DNA from: Meconema thalassinum
Lineage: Eukaryota > Arthropoda > Insecta > Orthoptera > Tettigoniidae
Assembly: GCA_946902985.2 (NCBI GenBank)
Contig: OX336389.2
Coordinates: 337,440,444-337,504,443, forward strand
Length of the DNA: 64,000 nucleotides
Reading direction: 5' to 3'
Under the pieces are notes generated by a model. The model searched no databases and was not told the DNA's origin. It saw nothing but the letters and a program-made list of their open reading frames with translations. Position numbers and translations under genes: made by a program. Of the stretch, positions 9,724 through 20,670 are shown one piece after another. How positions within the stretch are numbered: the stretch's first letter is position 1; each line of letters starts with the position of its first letter.

Positions 9724-11030
9724 AATATTCATTCATTCATTCATTCGTTTATTTGCAATTGGGGGTGTGTCCCCCGGTGGCAAAATAGGTCATAACAAAT
9801 AAATAATTGTACATAACAATTCAATAACAATTAAAGTGGAGTATTTACACAAATAGTCAGTCTTTTCTTAAACACACCTATATGTTTGGGAAAAGGCTCT
9901 AAGACTGCGGCAGGTAGAGAGTTCCAGTTATCAATGGCACGGTTTACGAAATAATATTTACCATAATTTGTTCGCTGTGGTCGGCCCTTAACATTGATAG
10001 GATGATCGCTCCTACCCATGCAAGTAGGCTTTTCCATACGTTTGCTAAGCTCACCCCATGCTGGTTGATTTGTATCCGTGTTGTACATAGCGCAGAGTCT
10101 CGATTTCATCCTCCTAGCCTCAAGTGATTCCCACCCAAGTTTCTTTAACATACGGCTCACACTGCTCCTGGGATTAAAGTCACTGAGCACAAATTTAGCG
10201 GCCTTTCTTTGTACCATTTCCAACTCATTTATGAGCCCTACTTGATATGGATCCCAAACCGCCGAGGCGTATTCCAGAATAGGTCTTACAAGTGACACAT
10301 ATCCTAATTCTTTAGCAGAGGTACTACTTCCTTTTAATACCCTCATTACAAAGTGCAGGGATTTGTAAGCTTTAGAAACTATATGACTACTCCATTTCAT
10401 ATCATTTCTTACGTGAACGCCCAAATATTTGCAAGAATCTTCTTCTACAAGCATTTCCGAGCCAATGTTATATTGAAAATCTTGCCTTCGCACTTTCCCT
10501 ATTTTTATGAGACTACATTTTCTTGTGTTTATTTTCATTTTATTTTCAATCGCCCACTTATAGACCAAGTTCAGGTCATCTTGAAGTACTGCATTGTCTT
10601 GTGAGTCATGCATCTTTCGATATATTACACAATCATCCGCAAAACAATCGACAGTCACTGCGAATCCCATTTGGTAAGTCATTTATAAACGCCAAAAATA
10701 ACAAAGTTCCGATTACGCTGCCCTGAGGGATACCCGACGTTACGGTAATTTCATCCGAGAATCGGCCTTCAACTTTCAATTTCTGGGAACGACCCGTCAA
10801 AAATTCTTGGATCCATAAAATTACTCTTCTATCAATCTTCGTCGAAGCTAATTTATGGAGTAGCATGTCATGCGGCACGACATCAAATGCCTTCGCAAAA
10901 TCTATAACTACGGCGTCGACTGAAACTCCGTCGTCTAACGATTCGCTAATATCTTGAAAAAGTGATAGCATCTGACTCGCATGAGTAACCTTTCCGAAAT
11001 CCATGTTAACTATCATTAAACCATGATAAT
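9724..11030 (-). mobile_element. 5'-truncated non-LTR retrotransposon (LINE), minus strand
   Basis: Coding pieces at 10633-11016 and 9831-10682 run right to left. The 3' UTR ends in a short (GAAT)n tail at 9724-9750. Endonuclease and the start of the reverse transcriptase are missing, as expected of incomplete target-primed insertion. No target duplication was found. The clade (Jockey/CR1-like) is uncertain. Confidence 0.8.
9831..11016 (-). pseudogene. Reverse transcriptase, frameshifted
   Basis: Starting at 11016 the frame shows AVVIDFAKAFDVVPHD (motif A), then SGIPQGSVIGTLLFLAF (motif B). It then breaks near 10650, where the next frame takes over with DCFADDCVIYR (motif C, catalytic FADD at about 10632-10643). 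Further on come LVRPILEYASAVWDP, LEMVQRKAAKFV and VNRAIDNWNSLPAAVLEP, the usual C-terminal markers of LINE polymerases. Its role would be copying element RNA at a nicked target. One frameshift and loss of the N-terminus make it inactive. Confidence 0.85.
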
Positions 11031-11204
11031 GTTTCCCACTGTTCCCTCAAGTAGTCGCAAATATTGCTAATAATAATTTACTTATCCTGTGTCAATGATG
11101 TCAATAATATCTAAATGGGAATTAAGTATATCTGGTTTGAATAAAACATTGTATTACTGAGGTAGGCCTGCAGGCCTACTCAGCTGAATGTAGGAAATGT
11201 AGGG

Positions 11205-11345
11205 GCACCTGTTACATCTGCTGCCACAGAGCGGACCTTTGGCAGTTTTGGTTGGATTCGTAGTAAAAAAAAAGAAACAGACTTGCATCTGAGAGGGTTG
11301 TCTGGGCAACAAAGGAAATCGGTACTATAGAACTTATCCAGGTGT
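11205..11345 (+). pseudogene. hAT dimerisation-domain fragment
   Basis: Translation gives APVTSAATERTFGSFGWIRS, then after a shift in an A-run NRLASERVVWATKEIGTIEL. The S(A)xxERTFGSFG...R...NRL arrangement is the hAT C-terminal signature. It belongs to a different hAT from those at 1601 and 9056. Confidence 0.7.
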
Positions 11346-11484
11346 AAACGAGGTTGTGAATGAGGTTAGGAATCAAAGTTCACCTAGTACGTCAGCTCTA
11401 CACATTGCTACACCTTCAAGTTTCTCCTCGAAAAAGAAACATTGTTTCGGCGAGTTGTGTAAATCCAAGAAAGCTGCTGCAGCT

Positions 11485-12375
11485 GGTATTTAAATAAGTT
11501 TACCCACAAGACCTCTATACCTGAGGCTGTTATGTTGGCTATAATGCTAGTTTATAGAGATTTGGCAAATCCAGACCTACTGAAGAAATGTCTGACAGGG
11601 AAAACACAAAACGTGAATGTGTCATTCAACAATGTAGTGTTGTCAAGAGTACCTAAAAATGTATTTGTGGGGTACCATACAATGAAACTTGGTGTATATG
11701 CTGCTGCCATCACCTTTAATGATGGCAATACTGGTAGACTGAAAGTCTTGGAGGAGCTGAGAGTGAAGACTGTTTGGAATACACCAGCCATACTGGAGGA
11801 ACTGGACAAGGAGCAAGTCAACAAGGTAGAGCTACAGGCCCAAAAAGTGTCCAAGGATGCAAGATCTTGCAGGAGGAAGAAGAGGATGCACTCGGACAAG
11901 GTAGGAGATGATGAACACTACACTTCCGGCACATTTTAGCTGTTGTTTCCATTGAAAAGTGAGGTAAAATCGAAATTAATTTTTAATTGCAATTTCTGAA
12001 AAACTAATTTTTTTCAGACAAATGACCCGTTATCTCCGGTTCTATAGTAGATATACTCTTGATTTTTTCACTCTTCATGTAGAATACCCTTGTAATACCA
12101 TACCTCTAGAATGGTAGAGATAGCTTGTATATTGGAAGAAAAATGCACAATAATTTGACCAAAAAAAAAGGAGTGAAAAAATGAAATGGAGAAACAAATT
12201 CTATCCCAACTCCTAGAATATGTATGTCAATAAAACTAGAGGAGTACGTACATAAAGCATGTATACATAATCTGCAAAAGTTTCACTACTTTGCATGAAG
12301 CAGTTGTTGAGAAAATGGGTCATGAAATTAGCAAATTTAACATTAGCGGGATAGGTCATTCATACTCCCCTTAAC
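11485..12375 (+). mobile_element. Mutator-like (Phantom-type?) transposon, 3' part
   Basis: This contains the transposase C-terminus (11532-11939 plus open homology back to about 11485). An AT-rich tail follows, ending near cattcatactcccctt. The left half of the element is not recognisable. Boundaries are approximate. Confidence 0.45.
11532..11939 (+). CDS. Transposase C-terminal piece, Mutator-like family (tentative)
   Basis: This 135-codon open frame contains DLLKKCLTGKTQNVNVSFNN, PKNVFVGYHTMKLGVYAAAI and FNDGNTGRLKVLEEL. It has a Lys/Arg-rich stretch (KDARSCRRKKRMHSDK) and ends EHYTSGTF. I recall the CL.GKTQN.N.SFN block and the F..GVY.A...FN.G segment from a widespread insect transposase family of Mutator-like type. 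Sequence just upstream (NKFTHKTSIPEAV, from about 11491) is also homologous, so Met 11532 is not a true start. Without the catalytic half it is a fragment. A search against Pfam Mutator-like transposases or Repbase Phantom/MuDR entries would decide. Confidence 0.5.
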   Translation: MLAIMLVYRDLANPDLLKKCLTGKTQNVNVSFNNVVLSRVPKNVFVGYHTMKLGVYAAAITFNDGNTGRLKVLEELRVKTVWNTPAILEELDKEQVNKVELQAQKVSKDARSCRRKKRMHSDKVGDDEHYTSGTF

Positions 12376-12390
12376 TTACTTGCTTACTTA

Positions 12391-13966
12391 GGGCCGGTTT
12401 CACCAGGTCCGCTTAACGAACTAAGGGTGGTTTAAACTATCCTCAAGGATGTGGCCCGTTGCACCAGACCATGAGCAATGGCTTAAAGTAGGCTTAGATT
12501 AAGCGGCCGTGCTCGGTGGTTTAAGACTTAAGGATGGTTTAAGCCGTTCACTCATACGCCAAAATGGCGGCCAGCCCCATTGTGTCTGATCCATATCTCA
12601 GTAGGTTGGGGGTGTTGTTATATAATGTAGTGAACGAAATAATAATAATAAAAAAAATATTGTTAAATGGTTTATAATACGGCACAATACACTGAAGAGA
12701 TATTTTCTTCCGTGTAATCATTTGCTAAGCAGTATCTATACCTGTTGATAAAGCCGTAACGTATATCGTAATCTTTGGTCGAGTGGATAACGTTACTGAC
12801 TCCTGCCCGGAGTGCCGGGGTTCGATTACCAGCGGAGAGGAATATTTTTGCTTGACTTTTATTGTTTTTATTGTTTTATAATTACTCAGTCGTTATAATA
12901 TAAAGCATACATAGTGTGTATTTTGCGATGCAAATTAAATATATACGTAAGTTATAACACTCTTTCAACGCGCTGCCACAGGGATTCCATTCACGTTCCT
13001 AAAATCGCGGTAGCTTGTACTACAGGCATCATAGCTTTTGACAACGTAAAATGAAATACTCTTCTTTATATTGGCAGTGCCGCAATGTACATTTTTGGTT
13101 GTTAAACTAAATATTAGCCCAGGGACGGATGTATATAGAAATCCTTAGCCAATGACGAACTAGCCTATTGTGGATGCTTGCAATACTACATGCTGTGTCA
13201 TTCGTATACATACTGTATATATATATCTCATTAGAAAATACGCACTATATGTGCTTAATGCTATAATATATGCGTATTTATAAACAAGCGATATAATGAA
13301 AACCAAGTAAGAAAACATAACCTTCGCAAGATGCGACCATCTCAATGTGGGGTGTACTCAATAACATGTTCAGGAAGTACCGTAATGATAAGGAAAATAC
13401 ACTGCATTATATTTCAACAACGGTTTTCCCAGCGCCTACTACAGCTGATGCTCACGTCTCGCAAACACAGTAGGCAATTCTTTCTACAACTAGTAATGCA
13501 TTTTATGGTAGCCAACCCCAAAAGTAGAACAGCTGTAGTCGTGGAAAATTATTGCGACGGCTAGAAACAAATGATAACCGTGACCAACATGACAAACAAA
13601 ATCAATCTCGGAGGATCAATACTGCCGAAATTATTTCATATTATATGTATGATGCGAATACAATAATAAGCTCCCTAGATACTTAAGTTGTCATTCTTTC
13701 CTTATATTGCATATGATCGTTATGCAAGTAATTCTGCACGGCTGGGATTATGTTGGCATAACGGTAAGACTACGTATTCTTTGCTGCAGGGAGCATTCCT
13801 CACGCAACGAAGATCTTGGACTCCCACCGTAAACTCAGTTCACCTAAGCGAAGTACGAGACGAGCTGGTGCAACACCCAGCCTTAAGCCGTCGTATTTAA
13901 GATCGCTTAACCGTAAACCACCCTTAGCAAAGCAGGGTTTAAGCGGCCTCGTGGTGAAACCGGCCC
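12391..13966. mobile_element. PIF/Harbinger-type TIR element without transposase, 1.58 kb
   Basis: The left end is GGGCCGGTTTCACCA and the right end its complement. Imperfect terminal similarity (ccgcttaa, ctaagggtggttta) extends about 60 bp. Both sides carry TTA (12388-12390 and 13967-13969), the Harbinger target duplication. No transposase or Myb-like frame is seen inside. It holds a tRNA-like module at about 12770-12842. Confidence 0.75.
12770..12842 (+). other. tRNA-like module (Pol III A and B boxes), not an intact tRNA
   Basis: A box tggtcgagtgg fits TRGYNNANNGG, and ggttcgattac is one base from the B-box consensus. The T-stem is mispaired (cgggg against accag) and no acceptor stem pairs, so this is not a functional tRNA. 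It is either a SINE head or a captured tRNA fragment inside the Harbinger-type element. Confidence 0.6.
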
Positions 13967-13988
13967 TTAGGGCCCCATGAGTTTTATC

Positions 13989-15194
13989 CCACCCCCAGGG
14001 AATCACATCTAGTGGGACGTGGGTTGGCGACTAGGGGACCCCAGCTGAGTCCAGCATTGCCTCCACTTACTTGTGCCGGGCTCCTCTCCGTCTTCTTTCC
14101 TTTCGACCTCCCTTGGACAACTCTTGTTCTTTTCCGACCCCGACGGTATTAGGGTATCTGAGGCCTAGGGAGTCTTTCACTTTCTCGCCTTAATTGGCCC
14201 TTGTCTCATCTTTCCTAATCCCTCCTTCTTCGTGGGGTCAGACCTCTCGTTTTCTTTTCAGTCTATTTCCTTTTCTCTTTAAGATTCCCGCACTGTTTTT
14301 GTCAATTGGCTCCCCGTGTATCTAAATTCACTTTAGCGATTTTTTTTTCATCTACACTCCATTTTGTAGGCATTTTCAATCTACGTTGCATTTTGTAAGT
14401 CTTTTCGATCTAAATTGCATTTTGCGTGTGTTTTCAACCTCAATTGCATTTTGTAAGGATTGACTATCTAAATTGCCTTTTAGTAAGTCTTTCAATATAG
14501 GGCATTTTGTAAGTATTTTCCACCTAAACCGCTTTTTGCAAGTATTTTCAATCTAAATTGCATTTTGTACGGTGGGCATTTTGCAAGTATTTTGATTCTC
14601 AATTGCATTTTGTGGGTATTTTTAATCTAAATTACATTTTGTAAGTATTTTCAATTTAAATTGCATTTTGTAAGTATTGTCCATCCAAATGAGTAATTTG
14701 AATCTACCGTACATCTTGTAAGCATTTTCAATTTCAATTGCATTTTGTAAGCATTTTGAATTTCAATTGCATTTTGTGAGTATTTTGGATATAAAATGGG
14801 CGTTTTTCAATCTGAATTGCATTGTGTTTTTTCAATTTCAATTGCATTTTGTAAGTATTTTGAACCTCAATTGCATTTTGTACGTATTTTCAATCTCATT
14901 TGCATTTTGTAAGTATTTCGACTCTATATTGCATTTTCTACGTATTTTGAACCTTACCTACATTTTGTGCGTATTTTTCCTTTTGTGAGTATTTTCGTTC
15001 TAAATTTCCTTTTGTAAGTATTACCGCTCTCCATTTTGTGAGTAGTTTCAATCTAAGTTCCTTTTTGTAAGTATTTTCCGTCTCACTTAATTTTCGTTCT
15101 GGTTTCCATTTCATTGTCATTTTCGCTATGACCCGGACCATTAGGGGCCGATATCCTAGATGTTAGGCCCCTTAAAACAACAATTATCATTATC
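13989..15194 (+). mobile_element. Retroelement with internal ~30-bp minisatellite, copy 1
   Basis: It is flanked by the 12-bp duplication ATGAGTTTTATC (13977-13988 and 15195-15206). The order is: cacatctagtgggacg leader, a C/T-rich segment (ttccgaccccgacgg, ggtatctgaggcctag), the minisatellite (14340-15115), then the hairpin tail ggggcc...ggcccc, ttaaaacaacaatt and (atc)n. The tail plus a long target duplication mark target-primed reverse transcription. It encodes no protein I can recognise, so it presumably moved with another LINE's enzyme. Confidence 0.8.
14340..15115. repeat. Minisatellite of ~28-31-bp units (copy 1)
   Basis: About 25 diverged units have the core ttgcattttgtaagtatttt followed by caatctaaa. 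Spacing is mostly 28-31 bp, with some units missing a few bases. It lies wholly inside the retroelement 13989-15194. Confidence 0.85.
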
Positions 15195-15394
15195 ATGAGT
15201 TTTATCTCTGACTATTCAGAGAACAAAACGATGAGTTGGGTAGTCCTGAGCATAAGGTAGGCCACGACTCAGAAATGTCCAAGATGCCCACTCCTATTCC
15301 GTAGTAACTGGTATCGCAACTTTCAGGCCACTTACTTGGGCACTATTCCGTTTCCCATGGTTCACGAACTAGGATGTGTGGACAGTTGCCCTCA

Positions 15395-15425
15395 CCATAT
15401 TATTATTATTATTATTATTATTATT
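15395..15425. repeat. (ATT)n microsatellite
   Basis: About ten TTA/ATT units. This type of run is a frequent end of the SINEs here, but no SINE body precedes it clearly. Confidence 0.8.
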
Positions 15426-15904
15426 TTACTCATGGACTATATAATTTTTTAACTGCTATTAAATTTTGGAATTAGATATAAACTAATCAAAAATGTTATT
15501 ATTAAGTATATCACAATGTATTATGCATAAGTTACAATTCATTCCTTCCACCACTTAATTCCAACACACAAAAGTATTGAATGAGGTGGTTTCAGCAATG
15601 CTTTGGAGTATCAGCTGTTTCTCAGCTCAACGTGTGTTTTAAGCAATGGACTATCTCTTTCCTAATTTATTGCTCTTCCGGATACATTCTTTTTTCAAGA
15701 GTAATGCGAAGAATAATTAATTTGTCAGGTTTGGATATTTCTAATTTAGATAATTTGTTACTGAAATTGTTTTTGCGGCGAATAATTAGATCCTTTCTTA
15801 CTTTATATTTTTAAAATTGGGCTTTCCAGATTTTTTTTTTAAATACCAACCTCTCAAATAGATATTCCTCCACCTGGTGGCGAAGCCGTGCGTTTTAATT
15901 CGTT

Positions 15905-16143
15905 CATCACGTCCACGATAGGCAGCTGCAGCAAGTCTGGAGATCGGAGGTTCAAATTCCGACACTGACAACTGACATACTCCTTCCAGGCTGGATAGTA
16001 ACTTATTTCAATTCCAGGGGCCCATTCCGACCATAATAATTACAGTTACACACACTACCACAGTCACCACATAAACACAGGTTATCAAACAAATTGGGCA
16101 CATACTCAAGTACACAGAGCTGATCAAGATGTGACCAAGTCCA
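15905..16143 (+). repeat. SINE, tRNA-derived, short subfamily
   Basis: The head ggcagctgcagcaagtctgg with ggttcaaattccgac is followed by a shortened family-A 3' body (acagtcaccac, aacacaggttatcaaac, tcaagatgtgacc). The same head occurs at 42893, showing a distinct subfamily. Confidence 0.65.
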
Positions 16144-16194
16144 TAGAAAAGAAATAACAACTACAAATATTCCTCTAACGTTAAAGGAATCTGG

Positions 16195-16520
16195 TGTAGT
16201 GGCTAGCATTCTTGTCTGTCACCCCTGAAGTGCGGGTTCGATTCCTGGCTCTGACAATACATTTAATTTTGACCTAGCCGTTGGAACGGAGTCCATTTGG
16301 TTCCATGAGGCAAAACTGAGAAGAGTTTGATTCGATTCCCACCTCAGCTAAGGTAGACGTGGTGGCCTCCGTTGTTTCCCTCTTCAACTCTGGGTAAATG
16401 CCGGGATGGCACGACCGCCTCCTTCCCAATGCTAGCCTTAATTACAAATATCCATGCTCCTATAGACCTAACAATATCGCAGTTTATCAGACAAATGTCC
16501 ACGACGTCCGAGTCCCTTAA
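16195..16520 (+). repeat. SINE family A, nearly full length
   Basis: The tRNA-like head (gtagtggctagcattcttg, B box gggttcgattcctgg) is followed by the body blocks gaggcaaaactgagaag, gattcccacctcagc, aaatgccgggatgg and tccttcccaatgctag. It ends near gtccacgacgtccgag. Confidence 0.8.
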
Positions 16521-16863
16521 TGAAAAATGTAAAAGAATCAAGTGACTCTGATTCTATATTAACTTGAGTATTTAAGTGGTGCAATAAATTTATATGGCTG
16601 CAATAAATAAACAATTAGCCTCAATATGAGAGTGGGTTTTCTGCCGAGGCTTAGTTAGCTCTGTAAGGCAACTCTAGCGTTTCTGTTAGGCTGCACAAGG
16701 ATGAATTTACGCCGTGGTGTAGCTTGAACTGGCAACCCTCTTCACGTCTCTGTTGGGTGTGTAGTGCACAAGCGTGGGGTTTCGCATCTGCCGTGGTTGA
16801 CGCTAATGTCCGTGGACGCTTGTTCTGTCCCTTACAGTCCCTTCATAATTGGTCTCCTGGTCT

Positions 16864-16883
16864 CCCCCCCCCCCCCCCCCCCC
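16864..16883 (+). repeat. 20-base C run
   Basis: An uninterrupted C homopolymer directly before the shared leader of minisatellite retroelement copy 2; its length may be unreliable in the assembly. Confidence 0.9.
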
Positions 16884-18124
16884 AGAGGCTCACATCTAGT
16901 GGGATGTGAGTTGGCGACCACGGGACCCCAGCTGAGTCCGGCATTGCTTCCAGTAACTTGTGCCGGGCTCCTCTCCGTCTTCTTTCCTGTCGACCTTTCT
17001 TGGTCAACTCGTGTTCTTTTCCGACCCCGACGGTATTAGGGTATCCGAGGCCCTTGTCTCATCTTTCCTTATCCCTCATTCTTCGAGGGTTCAGACATCT
17101 TGTTTTCTTTTCATTCTATTTCCTTTTCTCTTTAAGATTCCCGGACTGTTTTTGTTAATTGGCTCCCCGTGTTTCTAAATTACCTTAAGCGATGTTTTTG
17201 AATCTACACTACATTTTGTAGGTATTTTCAATCTAAGTTGCATTTTGTAAGTCTTTTCGGTCTAAATTGCAATTCGCGAGTATTTTCAACCTCAATTGCA
17301 TTTTGTAAGGATTGGCAATCTAAATTGCTTTTTAGTAAGTCTTTGAATGCGTGGTACCATTTTTTTCAGTTTTCTGAATTTCAATTGCATTTTGTAATTA
17401 TTTTCAACCTCAGCCGCATTTTACAAGTATTTTCAATCTACATTGCATTTTGTATGGTGGGCATTTTGGAAGTATTTTGATTCTCAATTGCATTTTGTAT
17501 CTAATTTACTTTTTGTAAGTATTTTCAGTCTAAATTGCATTTTGTAAGTATTGTCAATTCAAATGAGTATTTTGATTCTACCATACATTTTGTACGCATT
17601 TTCAATCTCTATTGCATTTTGTAAGTATTGTGAATTTCAATTGCACTTTCTGAGTATTTTGAATCTGAATCGGTCTTTTTCAATCTAACTCGCATTGCGT
17701 ATTTTAAATTTCAATTGCATTTTTTAGATATTTGAACCTCAATTGCACTTTGTACGTATTTTCAATCTCATTTGCATTTTGTAAGTATTTTGAATTTCAA
17801 TTGCATTTTGTAAGTATTTCGACTCTACATTGCATTTTGTACGTATTTTGAACCTAAACTACATTTTGTGCGTATTTTTTAATCTATTCCTTTTGTGAGT
17901 ATTTTCCATCTAAATTCCCTTTTGTAAGTATTAACTTATCATTCTCCATTTTGTGGGTCGTTTCAATCTGAGTTCTATTTTGTATGTATTTTCAGTCTCA
18001 CTTAATTTTCCTTATGTTTTCCATTTCATTGTCATTTTCACTATCACCCAGACCATTAGGGGACGATAACCTAGATGTTAGGCCCCTTAAAACAACAATT
18101 ATCATCATCATAATCATCATCATA
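16884..18124 (+). mobile_element. Retroelement with internal minisatellite, copy 2
   Basis: It has the same order as 13989-15194: cacatctagtgggatg leader, ttccgaccccgacgg segment, ~30-bp repeats from about 17190 to 18000, and the hairpin tail with (atc)n ending at 18124. The 5' end may reach back to about 16625, as C-rich element-like sequence precedes it. No target duplication was found. It differs from copy 1 in unit order and lacks part of the leader (ctagggagtctttc), so these are separate insertions. Confidence 0.75.
17190..18000. repeat. Minisatellite of ~28-31-bp units (copy 2)
   Basis: The same core as copy 1 (gcattttgtaagtatttt). Some aberrant units (gtatggtgggcattttg) are shared at the same relative place, showing the array was inherited as a block rather than expanded independently. 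Confidence 0.85.
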
Positions 18125-19363
18125 ACGGTCTTTCATTTCGGCCGTGACAGTGGTTGGCTGTCTTACGCCACTCAGGGTAAGGATTATCAGTGGTAGTCGG
18201 TGACTTGGTATGTTCCTATATCCAAGTGTTATTTATGCCGTGAACTTCCCCTTTTCATAAAACTTTCAAAGAGGTAGCTGTACCTTGTCTTTTGAGTAGA
18301 AATGATGATGACCCTTGTGTTCAGGGGTTGAACATCGAGGTCACCTGTCACTTGTTTGAGCTCAACACCATACCTTAAATATTTTAGTTGAACCAAATAG
18401 CTGCCTATGTTTCTTATTTGATGAGATAACCAGTTTTTAAGCACTGGATTTATTAAACACCCTTTTGTTGTACTGAAAACATGGCAAGGGTTGGAAGTCC
18501 TGTGGAATGTTTCACCAGTATTTAGTTAATCAATCCCAGTGTAGAGAAACTGTACCATGGCCCGTAGTGTACATTAGGAACTTTTATACATTCATTAATG
18601 GAATCATTGAAAGTCTGATGTTGTAAAAATAATAGTCTTATTATCGTTAACAATCTGAATATTGTTGTATATTAGTGCACTCTGTCATCAGGGTCTTTCC
18701 ATAGGCATGGAATTATACAATTTGTTCCTCAGTGAAGTATGGACGGCATTAAGACCATTAAGAAAGAAGGTTACTGTTGAAACTTCTCTAGTTGACTACA
18801 ATTGGAATTTTTAGACTAAATTTTATTTATTAAGGAATACTTATGCTGAACCAGGGATTTCAATTGGCCAAGATTACATTGGATGGCACTGATTGTGGAT
18901 GAACTAGTGGATAGAGATGTGAACAAATGATGCAAGACCTATCTTAAAATAGTATTAACATTTTCTCACTGTTATAAAGCTATACTTTACACCCCATGAT
19001 GATTGCCAAGGCATTGAAAATGTCAACCGTAACATGGATTTTTTTCAACAAACACCAAATCAAATGCTGGATGAAAGTATGAACTGCATATTTTAGTAAC
19101 TGGCACCAGGGTTGCCTATAGAGCAGATGGGGCAGACGAACCGACATTTTGTGGGATATCCCCTAACCCCTTCTGTAATATAACTGAATACTAGTGTATT
19201 TGTATTTGCAGAAAAACAGTACATAACTGTGTCTCTTACAATATTTGTATGCCTTCACAAGGTGGTAAATTAATTCATTTGCATTTGGTATAAACTGTTT
19301 GTTTAGGGTAAGCATTCCAGTATAAATGTATGACTAATGGTTCCTTCCTTTCTTTCTTTACAG
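18125..19363. other. No gene seen; intron sequence upstream of the first visible malectin exon
   Basis: Unremarkable AT-rich sequence. I searched for an upstream malectin exon (an EVYF-like segment ending in phase 0) and saw none. The pyrimidine tract and acceptor at 19341-19363 belong to the malectin exon. Confidence 0.6.
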
Positions 19364-19546
19364 GTCTTTGACGTTGTTTTAAACGGTGACCATACTATTG
19401 TTCCTGATTTAGATATATTTGATCGCGTGGGAAAAGGTATTGCCCATGATGAATACATTCCATTCAGTGTTATTAATGGAAGACTTTATTATAATGAGGA
19501 AGAGTCTGATATAAGAGGCGGAAAAATTCGTGTTGAATTTATCAAG
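19364..19546 (+). CDS. MLEC: Malectin, internal coding exon (middle and end of the malectin domain)
   Basis: Malectin is an ER membrane protein whose luminal domain binds di-glucosylated high-mannose N-glycans and, with ribophorin I, takes part in glycoprotein quality control. This exon has 61 codons in phase 0, from VFDVVLNGDHTIV through DLDIFDRVG and AHDEYIPFSVINGRL to RVEFIK. The DLDIFDRVG and AHDE signatures and their order match animal malectins. A pyrimidine-rich acceptor ending in ttacag lies just before 19364, and the donor gtatgt follows AAG at 19546. Joined in phase 0 to the exon at 56818 it reads IEFxKGYxDNPK-like, as in the family. The preceding exons (signal peptide, first half of the beta-sandwich) were not found between 1 and 19363 and are probably upstream of the window. 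Identity is by motif recognition; an orthologue search would settle it. Confidence 0.93.
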
Positions 19547-19884
19547 GTATGTGGTTTATCTTATCTTTGATATTAGTTTGTTTTTAATGAGTGAACTGAT
19601 GTAAGACATATCTTGTACTGAGGCCACATTGCTTGTGTATTGGCCCACTTAACATGTCTGCCGATCAGACTTAACATTACTTCTTTTTAAAAATCAGTAA
19701 TCTTTTTTTTTTTCTTGCTTCTGTGATCAATTCATCTCTTGCTCTCATAATCCTGGCATAACTCAGCAGTATAGCTGAGTGTGTTTTGTCATGCATCACA
19801 ATTGCAATGGGGAGCTGGCACTGGTAGTGGCCTTCCTGATTGTGCTATTTCCCTGGAGTTTTCGATACTCACTCCAGGGAAATA

Positions 19885-20115
19885 TAGTTATTGTTATTTT
19901 AAGGGGTGGAACTACGTGGTCATCTGCCCCTCCAGGGAAATATCAGAATGATACTTTATTTAAAGCCCCCAATCCTAAACCCTATTTACAATTATTACAC
20001 ATACCAGTCACCACAATACCATACATGCACAAAGTACATGGGGCCATTGGCCTAAGATGTCAAATGTCCTTAATTGAATTAACAATGGAAACAACAACCA
20101 CCACCACCCTGGCAT
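19885..20115 (-). repeat. Retroelement 3' part, minus strand
   Basis: The common tail appears reversed at 19885-19935 (gttattttaaggggtgg, tggtcatctgcccct), followed by a body like family-A SINE scraps up to about 20115. Decayed. Confidence 0.5.
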
Positions 20116-20149
20116 AGAACCAATTTTGTTTTCTCTCTTTGCAAAATCA

Positions 20150-20670
20150 TTTTTCAGATATCCTGCCATCTACAGGAAACTTTATGGGTGAGATTCAAAA
20201 TGATGTAGGGAGAAAGGGGGCAATAGTCTTCTACATAGTCCCCCAAAGACATTGAACATTGGTCCCATCACTTTACGAGCTTCAGGGACCCCTGTTGGTA
20301 ATAGTCAGTTTCCTGGGTATGAATGAATGTTCATGTAGTAGATTAAAAATAATCATTGAAGGTAAATCGGTGCCCTTTTAATGTCATCTTCATTGTAGGG
20401 AAGAAGTGGAAGTCACAGAGCACTAGGTTGGGATTGTAGGGGACATGACCCAACTAAAGATGGTAATACCATTGCTGCTGCCATGTGGGGGTCACGTATT
20501 GTTGTGTAGAAGGATGCGAAGCATGTGCTATACCATTGTCCCCTTTTTAATACCTCACTGCACCCGAACTGTTTGCACGATGAACGTCCCATGTCCCTAA
20601 ACAAATGGCGAAGGTTGCCTGTGTAAACCCAACAAATTGATAACCCATCAGTTCTACGCATTCTGTGTAA
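20150..20670 (-). pseudogene. Mariner-like transposase scrap (weak)
   Basis: On the minus strand, broken translation includes a stretch resembling the end of a mariner catalytic domain (LPLLPYNEDDIKRAP, compare FHLFP-type text after the last catalytic Asp). Frames are heavily interrupted. I would not defend this without a profile search. Confidence 0.3.

Noticed and set aside
14767..14988. 73-codon open frame inside the minisatellite
   Set aside because: Its repeated ILxVFSISFAFC-like text is just the 30-bp AT-rich unit translated; units whose length is near a multiple of three stay open by chance.
14340..18000. CRISPR-like array
   Set aside because: Units are contiguous and diverged with no unique spacers of constant length, and the context is eukaryotic retroelement.
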